A stretch of DNA of 64,000 nt from Aphodoplasma sp045626925 (GTDB lineage Bacteria; Bacillota; Clostridia; UBA1381; UMGS1253), in contig JAZUQZ010000003.1 of the NCBI GenBank assembly GCA_045626925.1, forward strand, positions 38,606 to 102,605. Direction: 5' to 3'. Under the pieces are notes generated by a model. That model was given only the letters and a program-made list of their open reading frames with translations, did no database searches and was not told the DNA's origin. This document shows, in pieces, positions 62,154 through 64,000 of this stretch. Within the stretch, counting starts at the first letter, position 1, and each line of letters starts with the position of its first letter. A program made the translations under genes and the position numbers.

Positions 62154-62574
62154 ATGGATTTTAAGGTTGATACACATAAGCTTGACCTTGTTATGCAAGA
62201 TTTTTATAACGCTACAGGAATCAACATGAATTTTGTTGCAGATTATATTAGAGAAATGCCGCCAAACCAAAGAAACGCAAATGCAGGTTTGTTATGTAGG
62301 GCTTGTTGATGTTGCTGTTCCAATAATAAAGAATGATATTATTTTGGGATATCTTGTTTTGGGCCAGATGAAAATGGAACCAAATTTTGAAATTGCAGCG
62401 CAAAAGCTAAAAAAATATGATGTTGATATGAAAAATATGAAGCAATATTATGAAGGACTTGAATGTGTTGACATTGATAAGGTCAAAAGCGTTGCAAATC
62501 TTGCATCTATGCTTGCAAAGCATATTTTGACAGAAAATATGCTTGAACAAAATATCAGCAAAACAATGGTGTAA
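62154..62574 (+). pseudogene. PocR-type sensor domain gene, frameshifted and truncated
   Basis: ATG 62154 with GAGGTGAG upstream begins DFKVDTHKLDLVMQDFYNAT, the start of a PocR ligand-sensing domain, but the frame stops at 62309. The +1 frame continues the domain with YVGLVDVAVPIIKNDIILGY and LGQMKMEPNFE to a stop at 62574. The conserved Cys-containing middle part is also missing, so there is a deletion as well as a frameshift. No DNA-binding or kinase domain follows. It is a remnant of a regulator, e.g. the AraC type that governs diol or cobalamin genes. Confidence 0.75.
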
Positions 62575-62612
62575 GAACGATATAAATTTACTGTCATATA
62601 TAATAACAACAA

Positions 62613-62643
62613 TACCGCCTGCAGTAAAAAACTGCAGGCGGTA
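62613..62643 (-). terminator. Perfect hairpin, probable terminator for the minus-strand lipoprotein gene
   Basis: 13-bp stem TACCGCCTGCAGT / ACTGCAGGCGGTA with a 5-nt loop; moderately T-rich (TTGTTGTTATT) on the minus side. Confidence 0.55.
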
Positions 62644-62675
62644 AATTCAAGCAAAACGAACGTTGTTAGTTTTAG

Positions 62676-63609
62676 TTACTCAATTTCAATGCATTTAAAA
62701 TCCCATGTGCCATCCGATGGTCTATTCCAATAGGAATCTTTGTAAAAAAGTCTGTTTCCTATAACGTGAATATAAGATACCTCCACATCAAGAATTTTTT
62801 GGCGATCGCTTCCATCCGGGCGGATTTTATACAAATTTCCATTATCACTTTTATTAGTGTAAAAAATCCAGTTTTCATTTGCATTTATACCCCAGCAACG
62901 ATCTTCGCAAATACAAATTTCGGTATCCGTGTCTAAATCATAGATAAACATTTTGTCTTCTCTGTAGTAATCCGAATAAAACAGCTTATTTCCCATAGGC
63001 ATCAAATCAGTCGCATATGCTTGCTTAATAATCTTCACATCTGTTCCGTCTGTTTTCATACTGCAAAGTTTTGGCTCTGTCTTCAGATCATTATAATAAA
63101 CACGGTCATTAATTATGCAATAGCTACCCACTTTTTGTACTAACACCTGTTTATTTCTTCCGTTCAAATCCATCCGAACTAACGGCTCATCGTCGTATGC
63201 AGAGTAACGGCAGAAATATATATGATCGTTATATACAACTAATTGTTTTCCCTGTGTAAAAAACGTCAATAATTTTTTTTTTCTTACCATCCACAGACAT
63301 CTGACATATGGGGCCGGGGTCGCCATAGGTATAGTATAAACAATCGTTATACAAGTTCAAGCTCGAACACATAAGACTTTCTGCAATAGGTTCAATGGTA
63401 TCTGTCCGCAAATCTTTTTTGTAGAAAGTACCTTTTTCGTCATCAAAATAGATATAACCGTTTTCACATTCCACAAAGTAACCGCCATGAGTAATATTTC
63501 CAAAACTGACTTTGTTTTTATGCGTCGGCTCGGACTCGTTTTGTGCACAGGAAGTGCATAATAGCAATATAAGAATAGAAAAAAGTATGAATCTGATTTT
63601 TTTTAACAT
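62676..63609 (-). pseudogene. DUF5050-like lipoprotein, interrupted by a frameshift at an A10 tract
   Basis: ATG 63609 (GGAAGG upstream) starts a lipoprotein signal (MLKKIRFILFSILILLLC, then TSC as lipobox). Repeats such as YIYFDDEKGTFYKKDLRTD, VYYNDLKTEPKLCSMKTDG and YTNKSDNGNLYKIRPDG are DUF5050-type beta-propeller blades. After QMSVDGKKKK the frame breaks within ten A on the minus strand (63273-63282) and continues in another frame to 62676. The total of 934 nt is one base off a multiple of three. It may be a true mutation, phase variation or an assembly error. It starts 4 nt after the toxin stop, so it could be linked to immunity, but that is a guess. Confidence 0.75.
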
Positions 63610-63613
63610 CTTA

Positions 63614-64000
63614 TCACCTTCCTTGTTCAGCAAGATCAATACCATATTGTACCCAGAAGGCATCGTCTTTGTCTGTTGTGGTATCGTTTTGGTATACATA
63701 ATACGGCAAACCTAATTTTACACCAACATAAGCCATATTCATATTTCCCAATTTATCAGCGCCCATAATCATGCCATCAAAATATATCCATGGCTGCCAA
63801 TTTCTATTATTATCCTTATTTTTTCGTACATCATATCCGTTATAGATTTTATACTTCTCAGGCACTCGCCACTCTTCTGAGTGGAGTTTGTAATCCCAAG
63901 GGCCTTTATCTACCATACCAATTAGATATGTAACCTTGGTTGCAAAATCCATGCCCGGATTATAACCCTGAAGCATTCTCAAAAGGTTTATATCTCGTTG
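63614..64000 (-). CDS. C-terminal toxin domain (Bacterial toxin 44-like), partial
   Basis: Open frame running in from the right edge; 128 codons seen. GMVDKGPWDYKLHSEEW and ADKLGNMNMAYVGVKLGL resemble the WDYK and D..GNFNYGYVG motifs of the Toxin_44 family, found at the C-termini of polymorphic (Rhs/WapA or LXG) toxins. The body of the protein, with delivery domains, lies outside the window. The stop is 4 nt before the lipoprotein start, the usual place for an immunity gene. Toxin identification is by motif memory and is moderate. Confidence 0.6.
   Translation of the reverse strand, partial: QRDINLLRMLQGYNPGMDFATKVTYLIGMVDKGPWDYKLHSEEWRVPEKYKIYNGYDVRKNKDNNRNWQPWIYFDGMIMGADKLGNMNMAYVGVKLGLPYYVYQNDTTTDKDDAFWVQYGIDLAEQGR

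Noticed and set aside
62233..62574. 113-aa ORF starting at TTG 62233 as an intact gene
   Set aside because: Its first 15 codons are out of frame with the PocR domain that begins at ATG 62154; it is the second half of a frameshifted gene.
1..64000. CRISPR array
   Set aside because: No series of regularly spaced direct repeats was found anywhere in the window.

Overview
The window is a low-G+C, densely packed bacterial chromosome segment from an anaerobic, spore-forming Firmicute of the class Clostridia. This rests on pyruvate:ferredoxin oxidoreductase, a rubredoxin plus flavodiiron protein pair, SpoVB/SpmA/SpmB, MurT/GatD, meso-DAP dehydrogenase, gene orders typical of Firmicutes (gdpP-rplI-dnaB, tilS-hpt-ftsH, infC-rpmI-rplT), an OLE RNA locus, strong AGGAGG ribosome sites and frequent TTG/GTG starts. 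The species cannot be named from the sequence.

Left part (1-12650, + strand): end of smc, ftsY, a UPF0182 membrane protein, ilvE, glyS, secD-secF, an EF-G paralogue with altered GTPase motifs, and an orphan sugar-ABC ATPase. Then comes a small regulatory patch (12649-13500): a 48-aa ribbon-helix-helix protein and a 74-aa XRE protein transcribed divergently from overlapping promoters, and a small Cys-rich membrane protein. A rubredoxin-flavodiiron oxygen-defence operon follows on the minus strand.

The most distinctive locus is 15144-18369: a promoter, a ~640-nt structured RNA whose ends pair with each other, a DUF21-like membrane protein and dxs. This is the arrangement of an OLE RNA with its membrane partner OapA. 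tlyA and a small Cys protein follow.

19477-23561 is mixed: an AbrB-like regulator, an IS256 transposase remnant, a tandem-GNAT acetyltransferase, a stand-alone GMP synthase ATP-pyrophosphatase and meso-DAP dehydrogenase. 23622-27257 is a four-gene operon murT-gatD-hisH-hisF in which both GatD and the HisF-like protein have lost residues normally needed for catalysis, while the HisH triad is intact. PFOR, a Wzm/Wzt-type polysaccharide exporter, and a sporulation operon (spoVB-spmA-spmB-M14 peptidase) occupy 27351-36898 on the minus strand.

37159-42870 is a surface-polysaccharide region: chain-length regulator, tyrosine kinase with an unusual tail and a FlaA1/CapD-like sugar dehydratase. It is followed by a 37-aa peptide with the YxxPxL motif of lasso-type RiPP leaders, an SLH protein and an HprK-like kinase. 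43053-53920 is housekeeping (yybS, gdpP, rplI, dnaB, tilS, hpt, ftsH and others). 54356-62022 holds an NlpC/P60 hydrolase, an autoregulated-looking RHH gene, comEC, holA, the infC operon with leader, tRNA-Gln and an M20 peptidase. The right edge (62154-64000) is accessory: a broken PocR-domain gene, a lipoprotein interrupted at an A10 tract, and the C-terminus of a polymorphic toxin that runs off the window. No CRISPR array, rRNA or complete insertion sequence was seen.
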